DNA of 64,000 nucleotides from Paraphysomonas bandaiensis (Eukaryota; Chrysophyceae), in NCBI GenBank assembly GCA_965644295.1, contig CBFFRP010000395.1, forward strand, positions 62,001 to 126,000, read 5' to 3'. A model generated the notes under the pieces. That model searched no databases and was not told the DNA's origin. It was given only the letters and a program-made list of their open reading frames with translations. Below, in pieces: positions 47,332 to 58,324 of the stretch. A program made the position numbers and the translations under genes. Position 1 is the first letter of the stretch. The number at the start of each line of letters is the position of its first letter.

Positions 47332-50223
47332 ATGATAGAACTTAATGAAACATCTCAATTACTTCATAATCATACTTTTTTAGATAGAAATAATGACACT
47401 CTACCTACTAAACATACATACTCATATCAATCGATTCTATTATATATATTCTCTATAATCACACTCATCTTATTTATATTATGTCAATGGGGATGGCATA
47501 CAGATACCATATCAATCGAGTCTACTACACCACCAGATACTCTTCCATCTATTACTCATCCAATACAACCAAGTCTATATTGGGGAAAAGTCAGTAAACC
47601 ATATCCAACAGGAGCATTTTGGACTAATATGGTTATTGATAAAGGTGATGGAGCTGTGGCAGTGTTACCTTATGGCGTAAAGTGTGTGGATGATGGTGTC
47701 CAAGTGTCTTATGGTCCTACCAGAAGAAGTGTAACAGACAAATGGATAAGAGATACTTTTGATGTGGATTTGCAGTTGTCATCTGTCCAACCTTATTCTA
47801 ATCGAAAGGTGATATCGCATGATGACCTCTCTGTTACTATGCAATACGAGGTCGTCGGGGGATCATTTCACACACCCCTAGTTAAGGGTTCACCCTTTAT
47901 AACAGTTGTATACGAAGAATCGACTCCGGTAGTTTCGTCCACAACAATGCATATTACTAATGTAGAATCACGAGTAGTCGAAAATAGTCTGGGAATGCAC
48001 TATATTGTAACTCTTGGAAACTATCAAAAGTGGTATGTGTACTGCTCTGAGCCTAAGCCACTGGTATGGTCTGGAGACACACTTACCGCGGTCAGTGCGT
48101 TCTCCGGAGTTATTAGAGTGGCCATTCTACCACTACAGAATGTGGAGGCAGCTTTAAGTCAGCTTCTGCTGTATACTGATTCCTATCCGATTGGAGCGGA
48201 TGTAGACATGCGGTACAGTGATGATTCGAAGGCGACTCTGACATACACATTTAAAACTAAAGGATCTGGCCTTCTGCTCATGCTTGCCCTTCCGCATCAT
48301 GTAGATGTTATGACAGAAAAGGTTTCGGAATCAACCATGCGGGCGCGTGATGCTTATAGTCCTATTTGGAGCATTAAAGGGAAAATGCTGGCTATTGAAG
48401 GCAATGTCTGGCACCTGCATTATAAGCTTCTTTCGCCAGGATGGGTGTACGACTTAAAAGATCGAGTCATTAGTACAGATCAGCTCAATAGTATAGGCCA
48501 AGCACTACAGCTGGATGTACTTACCCTGCCCCCTGTTGCACCCGACCCTTATAACTTTGGAAAGGAGGTAGCCAGGTTGGCGACCCTGGCATTAATAGCG
48601 GACAATCTGGGCATAACCGATGCTCGTAAACGAGCCCTGAATACTATCGAGAACAGCTTAACCCCGTGGGTGCTCGGTAAGAACAATGATGCCCTAGTGT
48701 ATGATTCCACTTGGGGAGGGGTGGTGCCTTCAGCTGGGATCGCGGATAAGATGGCAGACTATGGGGCGGGGTGGTACAACGATCACCATTTTCACTACGG
48801 ATATATTATTCACACTGCTGCGGCACTTGCCAAGCTGGACCGTCCTTACTTCGATTTGCACAGACCAGTGTTTGACGCACTACTTAGAGATGTGTGCAAT
48901 AAAAATCGAGACGACTCAATGTACCCCTATGTCCGCCATAAAGATATGTTTGATGGGCACTCGTGGGCAAGTGGACTTTTCCAACAAGCCAATGGTAAGA
49001 GTCAGGAGAGTTCAAGCGAGGTAGGTACCGTCGTATGTAGTTTTGATGCTCACTTCTTGCAGGCCGTCAATGCGTATTACGCTGTTAAGTTGTACGCTGA
49101 TGCCACGGAAGACACTGAGCTTTCTAAATTTGCTGATTTGATGCTTTCGATGGAAATCCATTCGGTTAAGAAATACTGGCATGTTTCCAATTTTGATATA
49201 TACGACGAAGCTATTGGGAATATTCGAATGATCGGTACGCGCTGTTACAATCGTTCATCCTTTTACTCATATATTTGCAGGAAATGTTGGTGCTTTTGAC
49301 GTTACTACATCTACGGTAATCACTTAGATGATATATTTCATGTTACTAATCGATTGCTGTTAGTGGTTTGGATCCAAGGTCGAGTTTATTCACGGAATAA
49401 ATATGTATGTACTGAGTACATTTATAGCTTTAGATTTTGTTATTTATACGTTGGCTACAGTATTCCACTTTCCCCAGTGACGGAACACCTTTACAACAAG
49501 GACTACGTTGGCTTAGAATGGTCTGTCGTCGAACCCTCAGTGCCACACGATTCTTCGCCATTTACCATGGCTAAAGAATGCTCTAAAAATGATCGTATGT
49601 TTGATGTGATCTTAGCTTAAGTTAACTGACTTTTTGACAGATTGTGTTGCGCTCGGTATAACCGGAGACTGCTGTCCCACGTAAGCCTGTATACATGACT
49701 CGGCTGCTATACTGTCATTTGACTCTTCACTTTCAGGTCAGATAGTGTTGTACTAGCATGCTGCGATGGAGCGCCTGGAGTGGAGTCTGAGGCTAGGATG
49801 AATGGGGAATGGGCGGCGCTGTTATATGCTGTTCATGCTGGTAGGTCTGAATAAAGTAGAATGATGAGGTAGATTGTAATTTATATATGTTCAGTCATTG
49901 ATCCAGATTCTGCTTGGAATGAAATGATGTCGGTTAAGAATTACGGATCTGGAAATTCTCGGGCGAATAGTTTGTTTTGGGTAGCAAGTCGACCAACTGT
50001 ACAACCTACATCCATGCATAATTATTCGACAACGACAAGATGGAATCAGTCGTTCTCATTTTCGGCCTCCTGCTCTGAGAACAGTGCATGCGATGCAGCT
50101 GGTAGTGTTGTTGCCGTCGATTTAATTGCTAGTTAACATATCGTTTCAGGAATGATCGGCAAGTGTTGTCCTTCCGATAGTGGTATAAACTTGGGTTGTT
50201 GTCCAATAGAGGTTGCTGGGTAG
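47332..50223 (+). CDS. GH81 endo-1,3-beta-glucanase, type II membrane protein
   Basis: Nine exons (47332-49020, 49063-49234, 49281-49315, 49364-49404, 49461-49594, 49641-49680, 49737-49840, 49895-50101, 50150-50223), 831 aa. A single N-terminal membrane helix (residues ~34-55, SILLYIFSIITLILFILCQW) would place the enzyme outside the cell or in the lumen. GH81 signatures are LYWGKVSKPYPTGAFWTNMV, YGAGWYNDHHFHYGY with the catalytic-region Asp, DGHSWASGLF and QESSSEAVNAYYA carrying the conserved Glu pair, then VEFIHGIN and PLSPVTE. The C-terminus adds two Cys modules (KECSKND...GDCCPT...LACC and ASCSENSACD...GKCCPS...LGCC) like those on stramenopile secreted proteins. The 42-nt first intron is a multiple of three and open, but removing it restores the SSSEAVNAYYA motif. 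Confidence 0.95.
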
Positions 50224-50619
50224 AAAATTAAAAGGTGTTGGGGAATGTTTTGTTTTCAATTTTGGTGTGTATATTTTTGGGGTTTTGGATATAGTTATAT
50301 TTAATCACGGGTAATAAGGAGGCTATGTCGCCCCGCGCTCGAAAAAAGTCCGAATTTTATAATTTGGACCAGGGACGATACTCCTTATCTCTAGGTAAAT
50401 TATAGCTTAGCTATCCCCATGATGTTGAAAACTAGATATCTAAATTGTATGATTGTATAGCTATTTGTAGCTGACTTGCTGTAAGAAGAAATAGATATTC
50501 CCTGATTTACATTAAGCAAACAAATGCAAAATCAAAGTATTGTTTTAAATCAATCGTATTTACATGGCAAGGCAATTGTACTAGACTAACTCAAATTTCA
50601 ATAGTAGCTACAAGCTACA
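50224..50619. other. Intergenic, no gene recognised
   Basis: AT-rich 3' flank of the glucanase gene. No coding or RNA signal is seen. Confidence 0.45.
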
Positions 50620-51345
50620 ACTGATGTACCCCTATCACAGAAGGATACTATGGGAACAGAAAACCCAAGATCGTTTACACTCTCTACGAAACGATCATCC
50701 AATTGAACCTGAAGAAGGAGAGAATTCAGTTGACGAAGATTATAAATATCGACTCGAGCAGTATCACAAACCGAAACGATATAATGATGAAGGTAATAAT
50801 TACCTATGGTCTGTCATTTCGAGCGCTATCATTGGCCAGGATGAAGAGGCCGAAGTGACAGAACTACTAAATCATTTCAAAGGAAAAACGTCAAATGACG
50901 TCATCACCGAACCGCTTGGACAGAACTACTAAATCATTTCAAAGGAAAAACGTCATCACCGAACTGATTGGTCAGTTCCAGAGTATAAAGATCAAAAATA
51001 GGTCAGTCCATCATCAATTTCCTCGACAATGTAGAAAAACTGAATAATTAGTTTATCAATTATGGTTACCGCATTAGCTATCAAGACCTAATATCACGAA
51101 TTCGACAAGGCATCGTATCAGTTAAAAATATGACATATCGCGTCCAGAACCGTCATTTCTATTAGTCCACTGGACGACCTCGGATATGAAATTATATTCA
51201 GAAACCAGTCTGTGAAGATAATCAAAGATGGTATACTGATATCGAAAGGCCAGCGAGTTGGAGGACTCTACGAAATTTCACTATCAGACCTAGATACTCA
51301 GGATACTATCCAAATGACAAATGACTGTCAACATTGTAGTTAAGA
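50620..51345 (+). pseudogene. Relic with Ty1/copia pre-integrase-like segment
   Basis: Around 51160-51310 a frame reads SISPLDDLGYEIIFRNQ, then IIKDGILISKGQRVGGLYEI. This closely follows the gag-pre-integrase domain of Ty1/copia polyproteins (LxxLGYxxxF...G...GxRxGGLYE). Upstream the frame is broken by stops. A short tandem duplication (ACAGAACTACTAAATCATTT at ~50858 and ~50920) further disrupts the 102-codon frame at 50624-50932. No long terminal repeats, reverse transcriptase or full integrase are visible. It is a decayed fragment. Confidence 0.55.
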
Positions 51346-51599
51346 TGGAAGATAGATTTTTCTCTAACTCAATATTGAAGTTGAATGTCGTAGTTGCAAA
51401 TATATGAGTGTTCTGTTGAGCCAAAAAATCATATAATCACATTTGCTTTATATTACGGAACATACGACTGATTTTAGCTGGTATATACCACAATTTGAAA
51501 CAATTCAATACAAGTACAGAACACTAGATGACATTATCATCGGTATTACGTATTCTTTAACTATGAGACAGCTAGAGTAATGATAATCCTTTATATCTC

Positions 51600-52250
51600 T
51601 GTATAGTGGCATTTATATGAACGACATGGAGATCAATTGACAAGATCACCGCAACAGAGTAAACAAATAGTTGAGAATGGCTATGAGCCTTAAAGAGCAA
51701 TTAGTGCTGGTTGAGAAATGAGAAGAGTTCCAGTGGAAAGAATATTGGACTTTGGTGTAGAAAGAAATGATGGTATCAAAGTTGCAGCAATGTGTGGTTA
51801 TCTGAAGGACGATCCTAAAGGGCCGCTATACAAACACTCTTGATAATAATACCCATAGTCAGAAAAAGTCGCAATTTTGAATAGAAAAACGACTGGTAGA
51901 ATACTTGACTCTTCGAAAAGCAAATTGAGTATATATCACACTTGATATTACAAGAAAGATGTTTGCAGTTTTCAAAATTTTGCCAGTTGAGTCGCAATCC
52001 ACTTTTAGAGTCTCACCAGCAGTGTATGTGATGAATGTTCTCAAGAGAATATGGATAAATTGATGTTCATCTATATGATGAAACAAATAAAATGATCAAT
52101 GATGAAACTATAATGATTACTTCAAATTTCAAAGTAGAATTCATTAAGTTAATTAAAGAATAAGATATCCTCATAGAAAGAATATTTCATGCTGATCAGA
52201 CAGGATTGTTGTATATTAAGTTCTTGAATAGAGAGTGTATATGATTGAGA
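51600..52250 (+). pseudogene. Relic of a pogo/Tigger-like DDE transposase
   Basis: Near 52091-52235 the plus strand reads INDETIMITSNFKVEFIKLI, a stop, then IERIFHADQTGLLYIKFLNR. ADQTGL with the preceding helix is the first-aspartate region of pogo/Tigger/jerky transposases (usually N-A-D-E/Q-T-G-L-F). Upstream from ~51660 there are further fragments in shifting frames, with many stops. The copy is truncated after the NR segment and non-functional. Confidence 0.6.
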
Positions 52251-52892
52251 TTGAAACAATAACAAAAAAAAAACTATTGAATAATTTAATATAAAAGAAA
52301 TCTATTAGATTAAGATTAAATATTGTTTTTAATGATATATTATATACTTTAATGAACTTAAGATGTGAGTAAATGATACTGTAATAGCATATATATAGAT
52401 AGAGTGCTATATCATCACGTATGCATCTTATTTTTACGGTAATAAATTGAAGCAAATATTCTCTACATATCTGAAATACAACTACCGTTGGAATACAGAT
52501 AATTGTTGTCTCAATATTAGAGGCATCTTTGAACAAAAATATACAAAGGATGCCGATACGCATATCATGCATCATATGATGGTGCAGTTTTAAGTATTGT
52601 TCCTAATTTTAGGCTGAAAAAACTCCTATAATAGAGTTTTGATTGTAACAAATCGGCGATATTTACAGAATATAGGTATTTTTTCTACTCTATATCTGTC
52701 AGTGTACTATGTATAGATACTTACCTGTACCTACCTACTGTACCTACCTACTCTACCTACGGTACATACATAATATACATACTACACCACAATCTCAGCG
52801 CCGTTATATGTGTGTATGATGGATGTCACATATCTTGTTAGTGTTATTATTGATAACTTGAACAACCATATTAACAAGATATAGATTTACAC
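52251..52892. other. Intergenic, no gene recognised
   Basis: AT-rich, with a run of TACCTAC repeats near 52725-52765. It contains the presumed 5' region of the CHY zinc-finger gene. Confidence 0.4.
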
Positions 52893-53286
52893 ATGTGTCG
52901 ACATGTTTTAAACTCACAGGTAATGTATTAGAAGTATGTTTATATATGTTTTATGGACTCTTTATGTATAGGTATATATACAATCGCCTTGTTGTAAGAA
53001 GTGGTTTGAATGTTCAGAGTGTCATGACGAAAATGTTGTAACACATTCATTTAAATTTGCTCCAAAATTAAGATTTGTATGCAAGAATTGTCGAAGTTGT
53101 TTCTTTCGTCATTTCAAACACTTATCTGAACGTGATAAGCTATGTCCAGTGTGTGGTAATCGATGGATACTTCCAGGTGTGACCCAAGAAAGCAAAATGT
53201 TTGAAGAAGTAAATGTACTTCTACAATCTTATATCGAAGAAATTTCAAGTACTCAAAACCCATATTTTGATTCATTTGATTTCTAG
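52893..53286 (+). CDS. Small CHY-type zinc-finger protein
   Basis: Two exons (52893-52919, 52972-53286), 113 aa. Joining them gives MCRHVLNSQVYIQSPCCKKW followed by FECSECHDENVVTH, RFVCKNCRSCFF and LCPVCGNRW. This is the spacing of the CHY zinc finger (C-x-H...CC-x3-W...C-x2-C-H-D-E...H...C-x2-C...C-x2-C). The family includes yeast Hot13, a mitochondrial intermembrane-space factor, and RING-containing PIRH2-type E3 ligases. The short length resembles Hot13. The tiny first exon (9 codons) supplies the first Cys and His, which supports it being real. Cellular role not determined. Confidence 0.82.
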
Positions 53287-53830
53287 AACGCTGTAATATA
53301 TTCAATTCCTGTCGATACAAAGGTTTCAGCAATAGCTCTAAGCCAACTTTAATATAAATTACATTTAACAATTTTGTTTTACTGGCCATTATTTAGAATT
53401 CGACTTCTAGCTATCTATTGTACTGTAAATTGAGTCCTATATATTCATTTTTCAACTATACAAGATGTTATTCCTATAGTAACAATTGAACGTATGATCA
53501 CTTTTGCCTCCTTCATCAAGCAAACGCACCCACTAAACTACTGAAATTCTAATTGCAAGCAAAAACGATCCATGACCATAGTACTTTATGCACGGACTAT
53601 TAAAGCATATGTATTAAATTATATCCACAACAACATTATGCTCATTTCGTGTATCGATGACACTATCACAACATCACAACCGCACTGTGCTTACTTCTAT
53701 CAATCAAAGCACCCATTATACTAGCAGCACTACTTCTAACCAACTGTCTTGTTCACACCGCATCCTATATATTTATACGGTATGGACGACTCAACACCGC
53801 TAATGACTAACCCAAAAACCATATTCGTGT
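53287..53830. other. Convergent 3' intergenic region
   Basis: Lies between the CHY zinc-finger gene and the purine permease. No gene is seen. Confidence 0.45.
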
Positions 53831-55573
53831 CTACGTTGGAACTGTTTGATATTCATTCGAAGTAATATCGGATGGAAAATGTATTGTTCCAGCATCGTGA
53901 ACATTCACAGCCAAATCTAACCCGTCCATTGACAGAAGTGGTGCCGTAGTATCAGTTGGTATTTGAGCATTTTCTTCAGTTATAGGAGGGAGCGCATTCA
54001 CAGTGTTGTAATTGCTTGGTGAGCCCTGGGTGCTCTCATTTTGAATAGGGCTGCAAAGCGCAGTATTGAAACAGCTATTCCATAATTCAGATGCTTCATA
54101 AAACATATCGCCGGTGAATGTAGATATTGACAAGTACACAATGTAGCCCACAATGACACCCTGGAGCACACTGTAGGTGAACGGAATGAAAAACAAAATA
54201 CAAAACGCCGGAACTGCGTCTTTCACAATTTTCCAATCCAGCCGGACAACATTCTGAAACAGCAAAACACCAACCATAATAAGGACAGGTGACGTCGCTG
54301 CACTAGGAATCGCCTCAAGAATAGGGAAAAAATATACCGACAACGCAAAACAAATTCCGCAGATTATAGAGCTGAGTCCAGTACGCGCACCAGCCTTAAT
54401 TCCCCCTGCTGACTCGGGGCTGAGAAGCATAGGAGTGCCACTCATAAGACCACTCAGGACAGTCGATATACCGCAAATGATGAATATCCATCGATTCCGA
54501 GGAGTTGTCCCATCCTCTCGGATCAACCCGGCGAGTCCAGAAAGCGACAGAACAAGTCCTGAGAGAGACAACACATACAGAAACAACAAGTCTACCGCCA
54601 GCGACATGTTGTATGCCTTCCATATACACTCTATAGATACTGGCCCGAATCCACTGAAGTCAAAGTGCGGAAGCTCTACAGCAGCAGACGGCCAGGTAGC
54701 ACTGTAGGTCCACCATATAAGGGTACAGACTCCAATCGACACACAGAATGCGCCCTTTAAGTGGTAGTGAAGAGAGATTGCAATCATAATGACTCCCGCT
54801 ACTCCCAACACAACCTCTGCATCTACTGCGCCCAATCCCACTACAGCATACGAACCAGTGGTGATCATGTCAATTTCAGTTACGCCAGCAAGAGCAGTGA
54901 GCAGACCTATACCTACCACTGTGCCAACCTGAATAGATGACGGTATCAACTGATACGCCGTCAGGTGAGCACACAGTCAAATATTTCACAATTGGCTCAC
55001 CCGTGTAAAAAATGTTCCAATCGGTCTCCATCCAAACATTATGAGAGCCACACCAGAGAGAATGATGGCTGCATTGCCGTCACTCTTGTGCAACCCAGCT
55101 TCTTCGAGATACAACGCCACGAATATCGATATTGCAGTCGGAGGTGCCACCACAAAAGGAAGATTGGTGAACAGTCCAGCCAGAATACTCCCAATTGCAG
55201 AAGCGAGTGCCTAATTGAATAGTATTACTAGTCACATATTTTAATTGCATGTCCTTTACCGCAGTGGCGAAAGTTGCGTCCGCATCATACCCAGCGGACA
55301 CCATTTTTTGTGGAATAACAGGAAGAACATACATACCTGTGCCGACAGTGTCATTTACATATAGTCGAATTCAAATTCGAGTCGCTTACATGATATAAAC
55401 TGTATAACTCCTGCATAGACTTCCATTTGAACGGTAGTGTTTCTCTCTTTTAATCGGAAGAGAACTTCTAGTAACTGATCATGCCAATCAGGTCGTTCCC
55501 AATCCCTTTGTTCAACAAACTCAGCTATTCTAGAAACTTTAGCATGTGATGCACCCTTTTTATCACTAGGCAT
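53831..55573 (-). CDS. AzgA-type adenine/guanine/hypoxanthine permease (NCS2)
   Basis: Four exons (55573-55390, 55336-55260, 55210-55001, 54949-53831), 529 aa. The opening FRLKERNTTVQMEVYAGVIQ is the conserved AzgA start (F-x-L-x-x-R-x-T-T-x-x-x-E). It is followed by MYVLPVIPQKMVSAGYD, ALASAIGSILAGLFTNLPFV, then VGTVVGIGLLTALAG, GAFCVSIGVCTLIWW, GTTPRNRWIFIICGISTVLS, TPMLLSPESAGGIKAGARTG and ATSPVLIMVGVLLFQNV. About a dozen membrane helices are evident. The PESAGG segment matches the second substrate-binding region of the family. Predicted role: proton-coupled purine base uptake at the plasma membrane. The Asn/Gly-type residue usual at the end of the first ear motif is replaced (VVAPPTAISIF), so specificity may differ. 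The ~85-residue soluble tail is not conserved. Confidence 0.93.
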
Positions 55574-56097
55574 TATTATATAACTCTTCAGTTCACTGTT
55601 AGCACACAAAGTAGAAGTACTTAAGAGGGAAGATAATCAGACAATAAGCGAACTAGTGGATGACTAATTTATAAATTTTACTAGATAGTTTTGTTAATAT
55701 CTGTGAGACAAGACTATGAGCTTATCATCATATGGTAGAATATAAGGACACGAACCTCTAAATCTAACCATGGAACATACGAATTGTAATATATCTATAT
55801 GTATAGTACCTATGTACATTGCACATACATTATTGCTGTGTACATTATGTACCTATGTACAATGCCAAATATTGACACAAACAGCCAGGTACATAGCCTC
55901 CTATACACACAGCAGTATACCAGTATACATAAACTACTACACACAAACTCTCAAAATGAAAACACGTCCGCTAATGATACGAAAATTAACTCCCCAGGAT
56001 GCTATATATCTCCAACAAGAAAATTCAAAATCGATCATCCATAACATTCATTAACAAGTACTCAATACTTGCATTCTCACGTAATCTAATTGAAGAA
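55574..56097. other. Divergent 5' region, permease and H2A.Z
   Basis: AT-rich promoter-side DNA containing ATATAC/TACATA tracts but no long tetranucleotide array. The frame open upstream of H2A.Z (from 55999) is in phase with it but is unlikely to be used, because histone homology and the Gly-Lys tail begin only after 56098. Confidence 0.5.
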
Positions 56098-56586
56098 ATG
56101 GATCTCGGTGGCGGTGGTAAAGGCGGCAAAGGCGGCAAAGGTGGTAAGGGTGGCAAAGGAGGTAAAGGTGGCAAAGCCCCTTCCTCTAAGAAGTCCCCAC
56201 AGTCTCGTTCTTCTAGGGCTGGTCTGCAGTTCCCTGTTGGACGTATTCACAGATTTCTCAAGCAGCGTGTGCACTCTCATCAGAGAGTAGGAGCAACTGC
56301 TGCTGTGTATACTGCAGCTATTATGGAGTATCTCACTGCTGAGGTTCTTGAGTTGGCTGGAAACGCCTGTAAGGATCTCAAGGTGAAGCGTATCACTCCC
56401 AGACACTTGCTCCTTGCGATTCGTGGAGATGAGGAGCTTGATGCTCTTATCAAGGCAACAATTGCTGGAGGAGGTGTTATCCCTCACATCCACAAGGCTC
56501 TTATTAACAAGTCTTCCTCTGCTGCTCAGAGTTCAGCACCTGTTGTGCCAAAGACAGGCGGAAAGAAGGGCGCTTCGTCGATGTAA
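56098..56586 (+). CDS. H2A.Z: Histone H2A.Z variant
   Basis: Single exon, 162 aa. The histone fold is intact: [60 protein letters not shown] and [37 protein letters not shown] and [14 protein letters not shown] identify H2A.Z over canonical H2A. The N-terminal tail is expanded to about six GGK repeats (residues ~4-27), acetylatable as in ciliate H2A.Z. The C-terminus ([19 protein letters not shown]) extends ~20 residues beyond usual. H2A.Z marks promoter-flanking nucleosomes. A histone-type 3' stem-loop lies 24 nt after the stop. Confidence 0.97.
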   Translation: MDLGGGGKGGKGGKGGKGGKGGKGGKAPSSKKSPQSRSSRAGLQFPVGRIHRFLKQRVHSHQRVGATAAVYTAAIMEYLTAEVLELAGNACKDLKVKRITPRHLLLAIRGDEELDALIKATIAGGGVIPHIHKALINKSSSAAQSSAPVVPKTGGKKGASSM

Positions 56587-56609
56587 ATCAACATCCTTCA
56601 TTTCAAACT

Positions 56610-56625
56610 GGTGTTTTTCAACACC
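56610..56625 (+). terminator. Histone mRNA 3' stem-loop
   Basis: GGTGTTTTTCAACACC forms a 6-bp stem (GGTGTT/AACACC) with a TTTC loop, followed by ACCA. Stem length, GG start, UUUC loop and trailing ACCA match the SLBP-bound element of replication-dependent histone mRNAs. It overlaps a second hairpin, CCACCATTTGGTGG (56624-56637), which cannot form at the same time. Confidence 0.8.
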
Positions 56626-56637
56626 ACCATTTGGTGG

Positions 56638-57249
56638 AATATACTTTTCATGGAATGTTTTGTTCCTGCTATGTGTTGGATGTTCACAGAAACGCTCTGG
56701 TGCATTGTCGTTAAAACCAGTTGTGGATTTTCCTTAGTACTATAGTTGCACAGATTTTAACACAGTCAGAAAATATAATATGCTACACAGTTTTACGTTA
56801 GTGTTATATAATAATACTTGCACGATATTCTGAAATTGTTAGAAACCAAAGCCAGAAAAGATGTCGCAATAACAGTAATATTATTGATGAAATTTTTTGG
56901 CTGTCGATATATATTTTACAATATATTGTTCCATAGCCCTGGTATATAATGATGTGGAAATGAAAACATCATACTATTATATATATTGTGCTAAAGGTCG
57001 CTGACAGTATATATATTGTTGACGAACGCTGACAGTAAGATTTCATACAATTAGTTAAGATTGAAACTCAAAGCTGAAGTAACAATGCTTATCGTCGCTA
57101 ATATCTCGAAACGCACATATATAATCACTGGTATTTCGCAGTAAACACCACATGCTATTGTGCACTACTACTACGTGGTAGATTTCACCACTTTCCTTAA
57201 GAATAAACTGGAAGACACAAATGATGGTATACGTATACGCAGTTGGCGC
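56638..57249. other. Convergent 3' intergenic region
   Basis: AT-rich, between H2A.Z and the methyltransferase gene. No gene is seen. Confidence 0.45.
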
Positions 57250-58324
57250 TTACGGCTGAATACAGTCGTCACCGGTCTTCTCCTGAGCACAAGGTTGGTC
57301 ACTGTTTTGAGTCTCACTTGCGTGTAAACACAACGCCACATCAAGAGCGGAGACCATTTCATTTATAGTTACTTTCGAAAACAGGTGGTTGTCTCTAATC
57401 TACGTAGCATGGTAAGAGACAACAGGGTTGTGGGGTACTCCTCACCTCATCAGAAAGAATCCGCAGCTCCTCGTATTCTTGGTCCGACAGCACCCCTGTG
57501 AGAGGCAGTGGGTGCGGCAGAGTTGTGGGTGGTTTCTGGCACACTACCATTGAATGTGCGATGCTACGGCGACACTGGTCTTCGTTATCCCAGCGTGGGT
57601 TACGGATTCTGAAGGTGGATACGTTCCACTCCAACCCCTCCAATCGAAAGTATTCAACGATTTCATCAACAGTATGTAATGAAAATGTTAACAAGATCCC
57701 TCCGGGGGCAAGGACTCTATACGACTCTCGAATAAGCTGCTTGGTACATGGGACACTGAGAAAGTGCATTGCAACAATTACGGATGGAATAGTATGCACA
57801 TAATAATTCATACCTGTTCTTGTAGCAAAAGACAGTATCGATCAGTGACTTATCAATGATATTTTCAATTGTGCCACTTTTGTAACTCATATCCAATGCA
57901 TCCATTACTTTCCATTCCATATCTGGAAACTTCTTCTGCATTTGAGCAACGACAACTGCACAAAACATTCATGACAAAATAATCCTACTCATCGCTATCG
58001 TTACCATCAGATAGATCGATGTTGGTAATCTTCTTAAATCCATCGTTATACCTATACATGGTTTCATACACATTACAGAATATAACATCATAGCACTTAC
58101 ATGTCTTGACTAAAAGTTGCATTCCCACTTCCAATCATCAGAATGGAATTGGAAGGTTTGAATATCTGGGAAATGACGTTTGCGACATCCTTATACTCAA
58201 ACAACCAATCAAAGGTTTCTGTATACTCCTGAGCATAGCGGTTGTTCCAATATCTGATATAAATGAGTATAATGACAATGGAATGATATGCAATGCCTCA
58301 CCCCACATCTCCATAGTCTGGCAT
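57250..58324 (-). CDS. EEF1AKMT4/METTL13-like class I methyltransferase
   Basis: Six exons (58324-58302, 58253-58101, 58051-58005, 57955-57814, 57755-57446, 57399-57250), 274 aa, all GT-AG and phase-consistent. It begins MPDYGDVGYWNNRYAQEYTE, the usual start of this family (YWxxRY...FDW). The SAM site follows: SILMIGSGNATFSQDMY (motif I), then KKITNIDLSDVVVAQMQ (acidic motif II). WKVMDALDMSYKSGTIENII (motif III), IDKSLIDTV and YRVLAPGGILLTFSL come next. Relatives methylate lysines of eEF1A, but others are uncharacterised, so the substrate is inferred only. Exon 6 extends the protein past an in-frame stop that occurs if the last intron is retained. Confidence 0.88.

Noticed and set aside
50624-50932. 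102-codon plus frame as an independent gene
   Set aside because: It is interrupted by a short tandem duplication and followed by broken copia-like coding sequence, so it is treated as part of a relic.
53461-53760. Possible internal duplication (CATCAAGCAAACGCACCCAC versus CAATCAAAGCACCCATTATA)
   Set aside because: The match is short and imperfect; it cannot be told from chance by eye.
55770-56054. 94-codon frame upstream of H2A.Z
   Set aside because: Low-complexity TACA/CATA-rich sequence in a divergent promoter region, without splice links or homology.
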